64,000 bases of DNA from Heliocidaris erythrogramma (lineage: Eukaryota; Echinodermata; Echinoidea; Camarodonta; Echinometridae), in NCBI GenBank assembly GCA_025617745.1, contig CM046855.1, positions 40,867,663-40,931,662 on the forward strand. Reading direction: 5' to 3'. A model generated the notes under the pieces. That model ran no database searches. It saw only the letters and a list, made by a program, of their open reading frames with translations, and was not told the DNA's origin. Below are positions 38,649-45,214 of this stretch, piece after piece. The position numbers and the translations under genes were made by a program. The stretch's first letter is position 1. Every line of letters starts with the position of its first letter.

Positions 38649-39852
38649 ATATTCTTCTTTGGAGGCATGACTTCCATCTTTTCTCTTTTAGATTTTCGAG
38701 TGAAACTGCACTGGTATAATAAATCATTAAAAAAATAATTATTCTTTAGATAAGATCCCATTTTGCAGCATCTCTGATTATATGTATTGATCATACAGGC
38801 TTTGCTGTAGTAGTACTAAACGAACTTGAAAGAATGTCTCAATCCAATCCAATGCACACAATGTTTGGTGTAGCAGTTACAAAGCGTATCACTCTCTGCT
38901 CCACAAAGTATGTGAGCAACTTATTTTGTGATATATTTTTTGAAAATTCTGTCTTGTAGCCTTTAAGCTGAAGTTTATAAAGCTCCTACAAATAAAAACA
39001 AAAAGCAAAAGCATACAAGAACAAGCAATAATAGCCCAGCAGCATGATATAAAGTAATAAAACAGCAATTTAACATGGTCAAAGATTCTCTCTACATGTA
39101 TCTGATGGTATGTTTCTCATTGAAGTGTCACATTTTTCATTTGAAGAAGGACTGGAAAAAAAAAAACGAAGAAAGAGATAATTGAGAAGAGAAGGGTGTG
39201 AGTCCTATTAAATAAATTTTCCTAAACATTAACGTTGCACTTATAAAAGACTACTTAGGCCAGTAAAAGCATGAGAACATGATAAAGACAAGTTTAATTT
39301 GTTACTTTTATACTTTTTTGGTTGGTTGGTTTGTAGATAAATTCATATTTTCTTGTTTTAATACATGTATGTATTATACAGACATGGTGTATTATGTCCA
39401 ATATACAATGTATGAACATATTATTGAAATTGAAGATTTTTATATTTTAATGAACAGGTGGAATACAAATTGAACTGTGGTACATATATGTGGTTTGAGG
39501 GTTAAGGTATCCCTAATGCACTTTTTTTAAATGGCATCTAACCTTGTTTTTCATTTTTTGATTTTTTTTTTTCTCATGGATTTTGCAGAGAGCAGAGAGC
39601 AGGAAGAAGAGCAAGCACCTGGGCAAAGGGAAAGGAAAGGGTAACGGGGATGGCGAGTTTGATGATCTCATCTCGGCTCTGCGAACAGGAGACATGTTTA
39701 CCGAAGACATGACAAAACTGGCAAAGAAGAATAACAAACGGCGCATGATGCCAGGGCAACAACACAACAACTCAGCCAATTCAATGGCAGACAGCAGAGA
39801 ACGTTTGGGCAAACCCAAGACCGGGAATGGTCGATCCATGACTCAGATCTAG
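7272..39852 (+). CDS. DAAM: DAAM-family formin, 3' portion (17 coding exons)
   Basis: DAAM formins nucleate and elongate unbranched actin downstream of Dishevelled and Rho in planar-cell-polarity Wnt signalling. Joined exons: 7272-7382, 14540-14643, 15081-15147, 16150-16267, 16921-17103, 18152-18219, 31461-31583, 32109-32322, 32922-33076, 33464-33724, 34508-34703, 35139-35353, 36551-36612, 37120-37180, 37561-37695, 38411-38581, 39589-39852. All junctions are GT/AG, phases agree, and the product is 835 residues plus TAG. Order along the window protein: end of GBD/FH3 armadillo region (1-~175), coiled coil (~180-258), FH1 with three long proline runs (~283-345), FH2 (~352-735) with the signature [15 protein letters not shown], basic linker, and DAD with [13 protein letters not shown] (770-782) followed by KKNNKRR. 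DAAM rather than DIA is chosen from [24 protein letters not shown] and GEFDDL, which I recall from human DAAM1. The ~300 N-terminal residues lie upstream of base 1. DAAM1 versus DAAM2 cannot be decided; one ancestral gene is likely in an invertebrate. Confidence 0.96.
7452..7709. mobile_element. Short TIR element (about 258 bp)
   Basis: Inverted ends: ATATCGTCACTGATTTTACG with GAACCGGCAT at left, and TATGCCGGTTCGTAAAATC then GACGATAT at right, matching over about 30 bp with few mismatches. It starts 69 bp after DAAM exon a. Confidence 0.8.
9722..9874 (+). mobile_element. Palindromic core/arm element, copy 2 (arm type 3)
   Basis: Ends GGGCCATTTTTCATAAAACT and AAACAGGGCCC. Arms contain TTATCAATAACAAG and its inverse. 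Core reads CTACTGAAATCCTTACATTT then GATTGGCTATAAGC. Confidence 0.75.
9890..10985. repeat. Diverged pyrimidine-rich tandem array anchored by AGTCACCTGAGTCA
   Basis: C/T-rich sequence in which an AGTCACCTGAGTCA-like motif recurs at about 10036, 10246, 10375, 10507, 10644 and 10928. It is usually followed by CACACATRTCCTRTCATCC. Spacing is about 130 bp in the middle units, so this is an old tandem array rather than simple low complexity. Confidence 0.65.
11488..11625 (+). mobile_element. Palindromic core/arm element, copy 3 (arm type 2)
   Basis: Ends GGGGAGCATTTCATCAAG and CTTGATGAAAAACTCCCC. Arms carry GTCAGTGATTTTTACCGAC and its inverse. Core CATCTGATTGGCTGAGAG. Confidence 0.85.
12200..12500. 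other. CpG-richer unresolved patch in intron
   Basis: Begins near TTAAAGGGAGCCACCG and contains CAATTTCATTCGCTTG twice (about 12240 and 12284). Base composition differs from its surroundings. It may be a decayed transposon, but no matching inverted ends were found. Confidence 0.3.
14540..14643 (+). CDS. DAAM: DAAM coding exon b (FH3)
   Basis: Acceptor ctttcgcag, donor gtaagt. Encodes [16 protein letters not shown] and [14 protein letters not shown], near-identical to the DAAM FH3 segment. Ends in phase 2; the last Arg is completed by the next exon. Confidence 0.96.
15081..15147 (+). CDS. DAAM: DAAM coding exon c (FH3)
   Basis: Acceptor ttccatcag, donor gtgagt. Encodes [20 protein letters not shown] and DM. 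Starts in phase 2 and ends in phase 0. Confidence 0.95.
15541..15720 (+). repeat. Possible LINE 3' tail
   Basis: Ends AATAAACCACATCAATTC then AATTCATTTCAATC, like the TTCAA-type tails of CR1/L2 elements. The copy at 53152-53880 also ends near TTTTTGAATTGAAATTG. No coding remnant is seen. Confidence 0.35.
15726..15811 (+). pseudogene. Dead duplicate of the start of DAAM exon d and its upstream intron
   Basis: The stretch cacctgtgca...atgttgatatatgg...caatatgtttg parallels tacctgtgca...atgttgatgtacgg...caacatgtttg (about 16104-16187), which spans the end of the intron and the first bases of exon d. The splice acceptor is not preserved (cctt replaces the AG). Homology resumes for a few bases at 15997-16012 after a 185-bp inserted element. 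This looks like a local tandem exon duplication that never matured, or has decayed. Confidence 0.7.
15812..15996. mobile_element. Non-autonomous TIR element with 9-bp TSD, inserted in the pseudo-exon
   Basis: Both ends carry inverted copies of a motif like GTGACATTTGCTCCTGCGAC (left end GGTTCCGTGACATTTG; right end GTGTCACC when read outwards). Flanking ATATGTTTG at 15803-15811 and 15997-16005 is a perfect 9-bp target duplication, the size typical of Mutator-like transposons. The interior holds diverged CCTAAC/CCTAAT repeats and no coding frame. Confidence 0.8.
16150..16267 (+). CDS. DAAM: DAAM coding exon d (FH3 end)
   Basis: Acceptor taatatag, donor gtaggt. Encodes [20 protein letters not shown] and [19 protein letters not shown], as in the DAAM segment with SEAYPHFMSILHH. 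Ends in phase 1. Confidence 0.95.
16921..17103 (+). CDS. DAAM: DAAM coding exon e (dimerisation/coiled-coil start)
   Basis: Acceptor tacttcag, donor gtgaat. Read in phase 1 it gives [20 protein letters not shown] and later [20 protein letters not shown], then an Arg/Glu-rich start of coiled coil. The true reading frame differs from the longest ATG-initiated open frame over this exon. Confidence 0.94.
17521..17991. mobile_element. TIR element with a GC-rich central hairpin
   Basis: The left end ATACATGCCAAC and the right end GTTGGCAAGTAT are near-perfect inverted repeats. Inside, 17831-17939 is a strongly GC-rich palindrome: CAGGGGCC pairs with GGCCCCCTG, GGAGCTCCA with TGGAGCTCC, and GCCACCGCC with GGCGGTGGC. 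The rest has unusually many CpGs for this intron. No coding frame is recognised. Confidence 0.6.
18152..18219 (+). CDS. DAAM: DAAM coding exon f (coiled coil)
   Basis: Acceptor ttgctatag, donor gtaaga. Encodes [20 protein letters not shown] and KQR, matching the charged coiled-coil segment between FH3 and FH1. Ends in phase 0, before a 13.2-kb intron. Confidence 0.93.
18220..20903 (+). other. DAAM 13.2-kb intron, part before the LTR element
   Basis: No exon recognised. Contains a C/T-rich stretch at about 19050-19135. The 152-residue minus-strand open frame at 18351-18809 has no family likeness I can name. Confidence 0.6.
20904..22726 (-). repeat. 3' LTR (element orientation)
   Basis: Near-identical to 24270-26085. 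Contains a TATATATATA stretch, a CA microsatellite and a long G run near its right edge. Visible differences from the partner are a few single bases, the G-run and CA lengths, and a 2-base gap near 21957. Confidence 0.9.
22727..24269 (-). other. Interior of the LTR element
   Basis: No protein domain found on either strand. On the minus strand a short frame beginning [12 protein letters not shown] starts near 24084 and soon stops; it may be a remnant of a gag start. The primer-site end and purine-tract end are described under the element. Confidence 0.6.
24270..26085 (-). repeat. 5' LTR (element orientation)
   Basis: Partner of 20904-22726. The G run is shorter (about 13 versus more than 18), consistent with slippage after insertion. 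Confidence 0.9.
28721..28804. mobile_element. 84-bp TTAA-ended short repeat, copy 1
   Basis: Shares CTACGGGAACCGGGTGG and AATTCAGTAGTCAACGGG with the copy at 31115-31194. Both copies begin and end with TTAA. Confidence 0.6.
28999..29230. repeat. CTTT/CTCT low-complexity tract
   Basis: Long runs of TTTCTCTC and CCCCTTTCTCTC units. The Arg/Glu-rich and Ser/Leu-rich frames over it are artefacts. Confidence 0.9.
29405..29554 (+). mobile_element. Palindromic core/arm element, copy 4 (arm type 1)
   Basis: GGGGAGCGTTTCATGAAAGG at left, CATGAAACGCCCCC at right. Arms TCGGATATTTTATCCGAC. Core GCATCTGATTGGCTGAGAGC. Confidence 0.85.
29585..29700 (+). repeat. Duplicated intron segment, copy 1
   Basis: Shares GTGCAAAATAGTAGTA, TACAACATTTTGCCACA and AGCATAGAGTTGT with 31712-31822, in the same orientation, on the other side of exon g. 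Confidence 0.65.
31115..31194. mobile_element. 80-bp TTAA-ended short repeat, copy 2
   Basis: Ends TTAACCCATAGACTAC and inverted GTAGTCAACGGGTTAA form a terminal inverted repeat. Second copy of 28721-28804. Confidence 0.65.
31461..31583 (+). CDS. DAAM: DAAM coding exon g (coiled coil)
   Basis: Acceptor ataaacag, donor gtgaag. Encodes [20 protein letters not shown] and then a heptad-like stretch ending ELIRLQQM. Phase 0 at both ends. An in-frame read-through beyond 31583 exists but is intronic. Confidence 0.92.
31712..31822 (+). repeat. Duplicated intron segment, copy 2
   Basis: Partner of 29585-29700: GTGCAAAATAGTAGTA, AATACAACATTTGCCACA and AGCATAGAGTTGTGTAAT in the same order. Confidence 0.65.
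32109..32322 (+). CDS. DAAM: DAAM coding exon h (FH1)
   Basis: Acceptor acctccag, donor gtaagt. Encodes [15 protein letters not shown], then [25 protein letters not shown] and [13 protein letters not shown]. These are profilin-binding polyproline runs of the FH1 domain. Ends in phase 1. Confidence 0.95.
32922..33076 (+). CDS. DAAM: DAAM coding exon i (FH1-FH2 junction)
   Basis: Acceptor tcttaaag, donor gtagga. Encodes [18 protein letters not shown] and then [20 protein letters not shown] followed by WQDLDDLK. The tryptophan-bearing lasso at the FH2 start wraps the partner subunit in the formin dimer. Confidence 0.96.
33095..33258. repeat. GAT/GGT array in DAAM intron
   Basis: GATGATGATGGT units on the DAAM sense strand, soon after the donor of exon i. 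The poly-His frame on the other strand is an artefact. Confidence 0.9.
33464..33724 (+). CDS. DAAM: DAAM coding exon j (FH2)
   Basis: Acceptor gcatttag, donor gtatgc. 261 bp, phase 0. Encodes [20 protein letters not shown], later [20 protein letters not shown] and [17 protein letters not shown] is a hallmark of DAAM FH2 domains. Confidence 0.97.
34195..34342 (+). mobile_element. Palindromic core/arm element, copy 5 (arm type 3)
   Basis: GGGCCCCGTTTCATAAAACT at left, TTATGAAACAGGGCCC at right. Arms contain TTATCAATAACAAG. Core GCATCTGATTGGCTGAGAGC. Confidence 0.85.
34508..34703 (+). CDS. DAAM: DAAM coding exon k (FH2)
   Basis: Acceptor tttacag, donor gtcagt. Encodes [34 protein letters not shown] and [17 protein letters not shown]. 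Ends in phase 1. Confidence 0.96.
35139..35353 (+). CDS. DAAM: DAAM coding exon l (FH2 signature)
   Basis: Acceptor ttctgcag, donor gtgaga. Encodes [20 protein letters not shown], then [17 protein letters not shown] and [14 protein letters not shown]. This is the most conserved FH2 stretch. The frame continues open into an intronic GATGGT array directly after the donor, which is not part of the normal protein. Confidence 0.97.
35371..36065. repeat. GATGGT array directly after DAAM exon l
   Basis: About 700 bp of GATGGT/GGTGAT units beginning 17 bp into the intron. Open in two of three frames by composition. In the frame of the exon it would encode Asp/Gly repeats up to a stop at about 36136. 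Confidence 0.95.
36551..36612 (+). CDS. DAAM: DAAM coding exon m (FH2)
   Basis: Acceptor tatattaag, donor gtaagt. Encodes [20 protein letters not shown]. It continues the FH2 helical region (human DAAM1 reads YPSVLNLNEEL here). Too short to stand out as an open frame; found by joining phases. Ends in phase 2. Confidence 0.9.
37120..37180 (+). CDS. DAAM: DAAM coding exon n (FH2)
   Basis: Acceptor ttatttcag, donor gtgagt. Encodes [20 protein letters not shown] after completing an Asn with the previous exon. Ends in phase 0. Confidence 0.9.
37299..37342. repeat. GT microsatellite in DAAM intron
   Basis: Uninterrupted GT dinucleotides ending in GTGCGTGT. A second GT run lies at about 38616-38645. 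Confidence 0.9.
37561..37695 (+). CDS. DAAM: DAAM coding exon o (FH2)
   Basis: Acceptor ttgaatcag, donor gtatgc. Encodes [20 protein letters not shown] and [14 protein letters not shown], matching the DAAM stretch with GDKFVSVVSQF. Phase 0. Confidence 0.95.
38411..38581 (+). CDS. DAAM: DAAM coding exon p (FH2 end, basic helix)
   Basis: Acceptor tctcctcag, donor gtaatt. Encodes [35 protein letters not shown] and a charged helix [19 protein letters not shown]. Phase 0. Confidence 0.96.
39589..39852 (+). CDS. DAAM: DAAM terminal coding exon q (DAD)
   Basis: Acceptor ttttgcag; ends with ATC TAG. Encodes a Lys/Gly-rich linker, then [20 protein letters not shown] and KKNNKRRMM, ending [18 protein letters not shown] is the Diaphanous autoregulatory domain, which binds the N-terminal FH3 region to hold the formin inactive until Rho/Dishevelled release it. 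Confidence 0.97.
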   Translation, partial: RAESRKKSKHLGKGKGKGNGDGEFDDLISALRTGDMFTEDMTKLAKKNNKRRMMPGQQHNNSANSMADSRERLGKPKTGNGRSMTQI

Positions 39853-41073
39853 TAAGGCACATGGAAACAAACAAAAACCAAACAAAAGGAACCCTCAGAA
39901 AAGACATCACTTGATCTGCTACTAAACTTCCATGAAAAGCATTGGTTTGTGTATATATTTGGAACAGCAGAGGTATATTGTGCTGGAAGCTCATGTGGAA
40001 GGGGATTCCTGTCTCCTTAAGTTATGAGGGATATGTGATGGTGGGAAGTATGTCTTTCTTCAAAATCAAGTGCAGCTTTGAACCAAGACCAAGACACTGC
40101 AGTGTGGCATGTGAGATTCTTCAGTGAATATGTGAAAGCAGGTGACGTGAAAGATTCTGCTGTAATACTAATTACGCCAGAGGGACAGTGGTCTTCAGAG
40201 GCCAGTGGAACTGCTCTGGCAGTATGTACGTGTTACACTCCAAAGATCACAATGGATCTCGACTATTTGTTAGACCTTTAGATCAGGAATATTAGATAAC
40301 TTTCCCTCATCTTTGGCTTGTGCACTCTAATTCTATCTATAATATATTAAAGAAGTAGATGTCGTTGAAGGGCAAATGAGATTGTTGAATGGAGTTCCCA
40401 TTTGATAAGTGCACAAAATGGATTACAAGATCAGTGATTGCATTTATTTAAAACAAAAGGCCTTCTCATGATCATCCCCTTTATTTGAACAAATTAAGCA
40501 AAATAGACCTTATCAAAGGGCATTATCAAAGGAAAAATGCAGAATTGGTTTAGTAGAGTTTATTATTTTACATTAGTCCTTTTCACTAAACATTGGTCCG
40601 TTTCCATATTATTAGAAAGCAGAGCTGAACTTAATTTTCCAGAGAGTAATCTCTGTGACAGGGTAAATGTACAATTTGTTCTTATTTGAGGACAAGGGAA
40701 GGTCCCTGCAGTAAGACATGGATACTATGGAGGATAAAATGGTGAAAAAAAAAAAAAAAACAACCTGCATATCGATTCAATTATTTATCACAGAGGACGA
40801 ATGCATGAGAGACATTATCCTTATATTAGACGATGGTAAAGTAGAAGTAATAATTCTTTATAGATAAGTATTCTGACTTTGGAATATTGAATCATCTTTA
40901 ATAATGGTTTCCATGTGATGTACTGTACAATGTACATCAAGCTTTCACGTTCCTTAGAGAGGCATGTGGTATACATGTATGTGTACTTGAATGATGCCAT
41001 TTTATGATCGAGAGAAGTCAAAACTTGAGTAGATATCAACGGATTGCACATGTATTGCAAAATGCTACGAAGG

Positions 41074-41079
41074 AATAAA
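41074..41079 (+). terminator. Proximal poly(A) signal candidate for DAAM
   Basis: AATAAA about 1.2 kb after the stop codon. Confidence 0.4.
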
Positions 41080-41379
41080 TACGAGCAGTGCTAATAGTTA
41101 TATTGGTTTATGGTGTAAATAATCTTTTATAAAGATCTGTTATATACATGTTTGTTAATCATTTCTCTAACAAATGGACTCAAAACAAAAAAGTGCATGT
41201 GTAGGTCTACATGTATTTGAAAATGTGTGATGTATTAGAGAAGGTGTAGAGATAGGTTTATATTGAGAGGCTTCCAAAGTCTGGTCCACTACATGTATAT
41301 GTAGGTCTAGAATGTCTTTCGTAAAGATATTTTCTTTATGTTCATGAACATTAGATACTAAATTCTGTATTAGAGGTGT

Positions 41380-42010
41380 AGAGGTGTTGTCAAGTGGATT
41401 AAATGCTTGACTGGAGATATGAAGGTCAGGAGTCGGTTTGAGCCCCAACATGGCAACTGATGTCCTTTGGCAAGATGTTAAAGGGACCGACAAGTCGCAA
41501 TCTATGGGCACTTTTACAGTTGGCTGCTCCTTTCTCTGGATCAAAGTTCAAAGCGACTTCAATTTATCGTGCGCAGCTAATAAAAGTTCGCACATTGACC
41601 CAAATTTGAGTAAACAAGATCGGGCATTCTTTATTCCAGTATTTGAATCCCATTGGTCGGTTGCGTATGGATGGATTTGAGTTAACGATCGCGCGAGGAA
41701 TCCGGCAATAACATTCCTTCGGTAGCGCACGATTGGACCCGATTGTATCCGAATTTCCCCGAGTCAGGCCAACTGGTCAGGCCAACTGGTCAGGCCCATG
41801 GATTACGACTTGCCACTCCCTTTAATCCACATCTGCCACTCTCCACCCAGGTGTAGTAAATGGGTATCTGGTAGTTACCTGGCAGAAAGGAATTCCTTGA
41901 ATACTATGAACACCACTCTTGGTAGCCTAGCTAAAGCCATGGGTATACTGAGCACCTCATGCAGTTCATATGAGTGCCATAGAAGAAGCCGCTATTATTA
42001 TTATTACTAC
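41380..42010 (+). mobile_element. tRNA-derived SINE interrupted by a TTAA element
   Basis: Left part has an A-box-like TGGATTAAATGCTTGACTGG and a B-box-like GGTTTGAGCCCC, then TGTCCTTTGGCAAGATG. After the insert it resumes TTAATCCACATCTGCC... CCCAGGTGTAGTAAATGGG and ends in an ATT-rich tail. The order resembles known sea urchin tRNA SINEs. It lies in the DAAM 3' UTR if the distal poly(A) sites are used. Confidence 0.65.
41482..41821. mobile_element. 340-bp TIR element with TTAA target duplication, nested in the SINE
   Basis: Left AGGGACCGACAAGTCGCAAT and right ATTACGACTTGCCACTCCCT are inverted repeats. TTAA flanks both sides (41478-41481, 41822-41825), as in piggyBac or Kolobok families. The interior is CpG-rich and non-coding. 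Confidence 0.8.
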
Positions 42011-43589
42011 TTCAAGTGCATGTAGCTCAGAACAAACTGTCATTATTTGACAACTAATTGTAAATACTTTCAACCTGAAAGTATTTAGTTAAGAAATATG
42101 AATATCTCAATGTACTCCTGTGAAAAGGAGTGGTAACTCCTTTACAGTACATGGGAAAAATACTTTCTTCAATAAACTCAATAGAATTACGGTACAAAAA
42201 TATAGGCATATGTTGGTCAACACTGTTACTTGTATTTAGTTGTCTGAAATGCTATTTATACAATTATTGGTTTTCTGGGGCATGTGTACAGGTATATAGT
42301 TACAAAACTATAACAAAAATGTTGTATTTTTTCTCTGTTAATTAAGCACTGAAGGAAAAAAATATTTATTTCACAACTTTATACTGCCAGAAAGGTTTTG
42401 GTCATAGCTGGCAACTCTCAACAATATTTGGAATGGGAAGTCTTGAATTTGGAAAACAGCATTCATGTATATAATATGTGTAATGTACAAGATTTCTTCA
42501 AAAACATATCTACGTTGCAGATCATTGCCAAGTCTTGATATACAACATGTGAAATTGATGGGAACATATAAATGTTTTTACAAAAAATATGTGCCTACGT
42601 TAATGTTTTATCAGCATGAAAATAATTATAAAAATGTAAAATCTTTAAAAAAACTGGCAATTTATTATTGCAGCATTTATGCTTGAAAAACATGAGGTAC
42701 GTTTCTCAAAAACGAGTGAGAATAAGCATTTTGTATTTTCCTTTGGTATTCATATTGTTGTGGGTTTATATGCAATTGAGCTAAAAATAGCACAATATTT
42801 GTAGATGCGCTGGGCTGGTATCTTTTCTCGTCTGTTTGTGTTATGTGTGTGATTGTTATTAACAAAGTAACTTTAAGCATATCCTGTATGCACTCTCTTT
42901 AAATTACGGGAGCTCAACTGAAGAACTGAAGAAATTGTAGTCCAATTTATATATATTAAAAAGCGATAATATTAATCTAAAGTCTGGAGTCTGGAAATAC
43001 ACGTAGTATAAACTTTCTCGTAAACTCTAATCAATTGTGAAAAATCTATCATTCTGTTTAATTTTCAAGATATAGTGTGCAACAACAAACAACCAATGTA
43101 GTTTTAGGCTTACTAGAATGAACATTGACTAATGAAAGGGTTTTCATTAATTATGAAATCTGAATATTCTGAAAGGAATAGCCAATTTACAGTAGTCATA
43201 TTTTATCCCTTTGCACTGCCGGATATTAACAAAAACTAGAATTCACAATTATACAGGATGCACACATGCATTACTTGCGAATTAAAAACTAAAACTTGCT
43301 TTGATTTTATGGGGTTTTATTCTACAAAACTGAGAAATACAGAATGTTGATTTTATTTGCAACCTGCACATATTCTAGACTGAAGGATACCAATATATCA
43401 TTAATTGTACTTAATCTTTTCTGTACTGAAATTAATTTTTTAACTTGTGTATTATTTTGTATTCATTCATTTATTCCATATATATCATGTAATCATATAG
43501 AGAAATTATTTTGAGCAAGTGTTGCAGCTTCACACAGAAGAAATTGCCGTTTTAATATTCCGATATTTTTGAAAGCAATACTGCCTTCA

Positions 43590-43595
43590 AATAAA
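43590..43595 (+). terminator. Poly(A) signal candidate for DAAM
   Basis: AATAAA followed by a T-rich stretch and, 20-30 bases on, TTTGTGTATTCTG (GT-rich downstream element type). Confidence 0.45.
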
Positions 43596-44262
43596 GCGAT
43601 TTTACTTTTAAAACATCTCATTTGTGTATTCTGAATACACTAACAATATACACTAACCATTTTCTTCATACCTGTAGTTTACAACCAGAAACTGCCTTGT
43701 AATGGAGTTTGACAAAACAAAATAATGAGACATTTAAGTGAAATTAGTGGGAATCAAATGTGCACTTATGGGCATTCTTTTAAGGAATGTTAAAATGTGG
43801 AAATCGACATCTTTGGTGAATTGTAAACTTTATTTGACACTATCTGAATTTTACTTGAGCTGCTACTTGGCGAGTATGTGGAAGTTTCTATTGTAAAAGA
43901 AAAAGTGAAGTACATGTATGTGTATTATGGTCTCATTTCTTTTCATTGTATGGCTTTGTTTATTTATTACAGGTGTTGGGTTCATGCTGAATATTGTGTT
44001 GCTTCTGTTTGTTTTGTAAATATGTGTATTTACATTATATGTACATGTATAGTCCTTTATAAACAAGAGTGTAAAATGTCATGTTTTCAAACATGAATTT
44101 GGGTACAGATGACAAAATATTAAAATGCATTCATAAGAAAATATAATCAAGTGTTATGCGAGTTTTAATGTAAATTTACTTGGTGTCTGTAAATTAACGT
44201 TATTTGTATATATCAAAACTATAAAAACTTCAAAGTAACTTGCAACTTTGATATTGTATTTG

Positions 44263-44268
44263 AATAAA
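44263..44268 (+). terminator. Distal poly(A) signal candidate for DAAM
   Basis: AATAAA in an AT-rich context, facing the legumain signal on the other strand. Confidence 0.5.
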
Positions 44269-44334
44269 CTCAATTACCTCTCGTCCAACGAAAATCACAT
44301 GTAATTTCAAATTCTAATGACACACAGATAGTAA

Positions 44335-45183
44335 CACAATTTTGCTGAGTAAATTATTTATTATATCTGACACAATTCAATTTCAATATTATACAAAGCA
44401 GTAGTAAAAAAACATTATGTTTAAAGATCACATACATTATTTTTTGCTAGAATAGTACTATTTAATAAACATGATCACTTTAATAAATTGCAAAATTCAG
44501 AGATGAGGTCCATGATGAAACTTCATCTAGTACATTCCGACAATTAGGTATAAAAATTACACAAAGATTCCACAAAGCATTAACTATAAATTTGCATAAT
44601 TTCCAAAAGACACAATCTATAATTAATTGCAATTTAAGAGACACTGAGATATTATAAAACAGTATTGGGAATGCTTAAGTATTTTTTTTCATCATTGTAT
44701 GTTCAAAGCATTTTTTTCTTTTCAACTGGTTTCAAAGATCATACATGTACCCATCCACTATTTTAATGCAGTTTTGTAAAAATATTGATTCCAAATTTCA
44801 TAATGGAAGGCTACATTCCTGTGCCAATTCTTTTATATTGGTCTTCTTTCAACAATACAAAATTCATGCCACAAAAAATTCTACAAAAGCTAACTTAAAA
44901 AATTCTATGAAAATAAAATATCTTAGAAAGCATCAAGGGTCTAGGCAAAATGCAAAATATATTGACGAGATATAGTCAGTCTATGAAACCGGCCATTCCA
45001 AACATCCTGCAAAAAATCAAGGTCTTTTATGAAAGACTTTCATCAATTAAGCTTGATATAAGCACTCATCTTAATTCTTACAAATCATAACAAATCTGCA
45101 GCTTATATTTCAGTACAACAGAGACTTCCATCAAGGCAAATCAGAGATGCCATCAGGTTAGGTGTTCGGAGTAGCTGTATGGT
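44335..45183 (-). other. LGMN: Legumain 3' UTR (extent inferred)
   Basis: Non-coding AT-rich sequence from the stop to a minus-strand AATAAA at 44357-44362. The end of the transcript is estimated from that signal. Confidence 0.6.
44357..44362 (-). terminator. Poly(A) signal candidate for legumain
   Basis: AATAAA on the minus strand, 89 bp beyond the distal DAAM signal on the other strand. Confidence 0.5.
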
Positions 45184-45214
45184 CTAGCAGATGTTCTTGA
45201 TGGCATTCAAGATC
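45184..45214 (-). CDS. LGMN: Legumain terminal coding exon
   Basis: Acceptor tgaaacag. Encodes [10 protein letters not shown] then TAG; the final Cys is the fourth prodomain cysteine. Found by phase continuity; too short to be an open frame by itself. Confidence 0.9.

Larger units (their letters stand above)
39853..44285 (+). other. DAAM: DAAM 3' UTR (extent inferred)
   Basis: AT-rich sequence with no coding frame recognised, following the DAAM stop. Candidate AATAAA signals lie at 41074-41079, 43590-43595 and 44263-44268. If the most distal is used the UTR is about 4.4 kb and carries a SINE with a nested TTAA element (41380-42010). If 41074 is used, the UTR ends before them. Contains an A-run at about 40744-40761, which could misprime oligo-dT. 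Confidence 0.6.

Noticed and set aside
39583-40281. Additional frames downstream of the DAAM stop
   Set aside because: They lie in the 3' UTR and show no coding signature.
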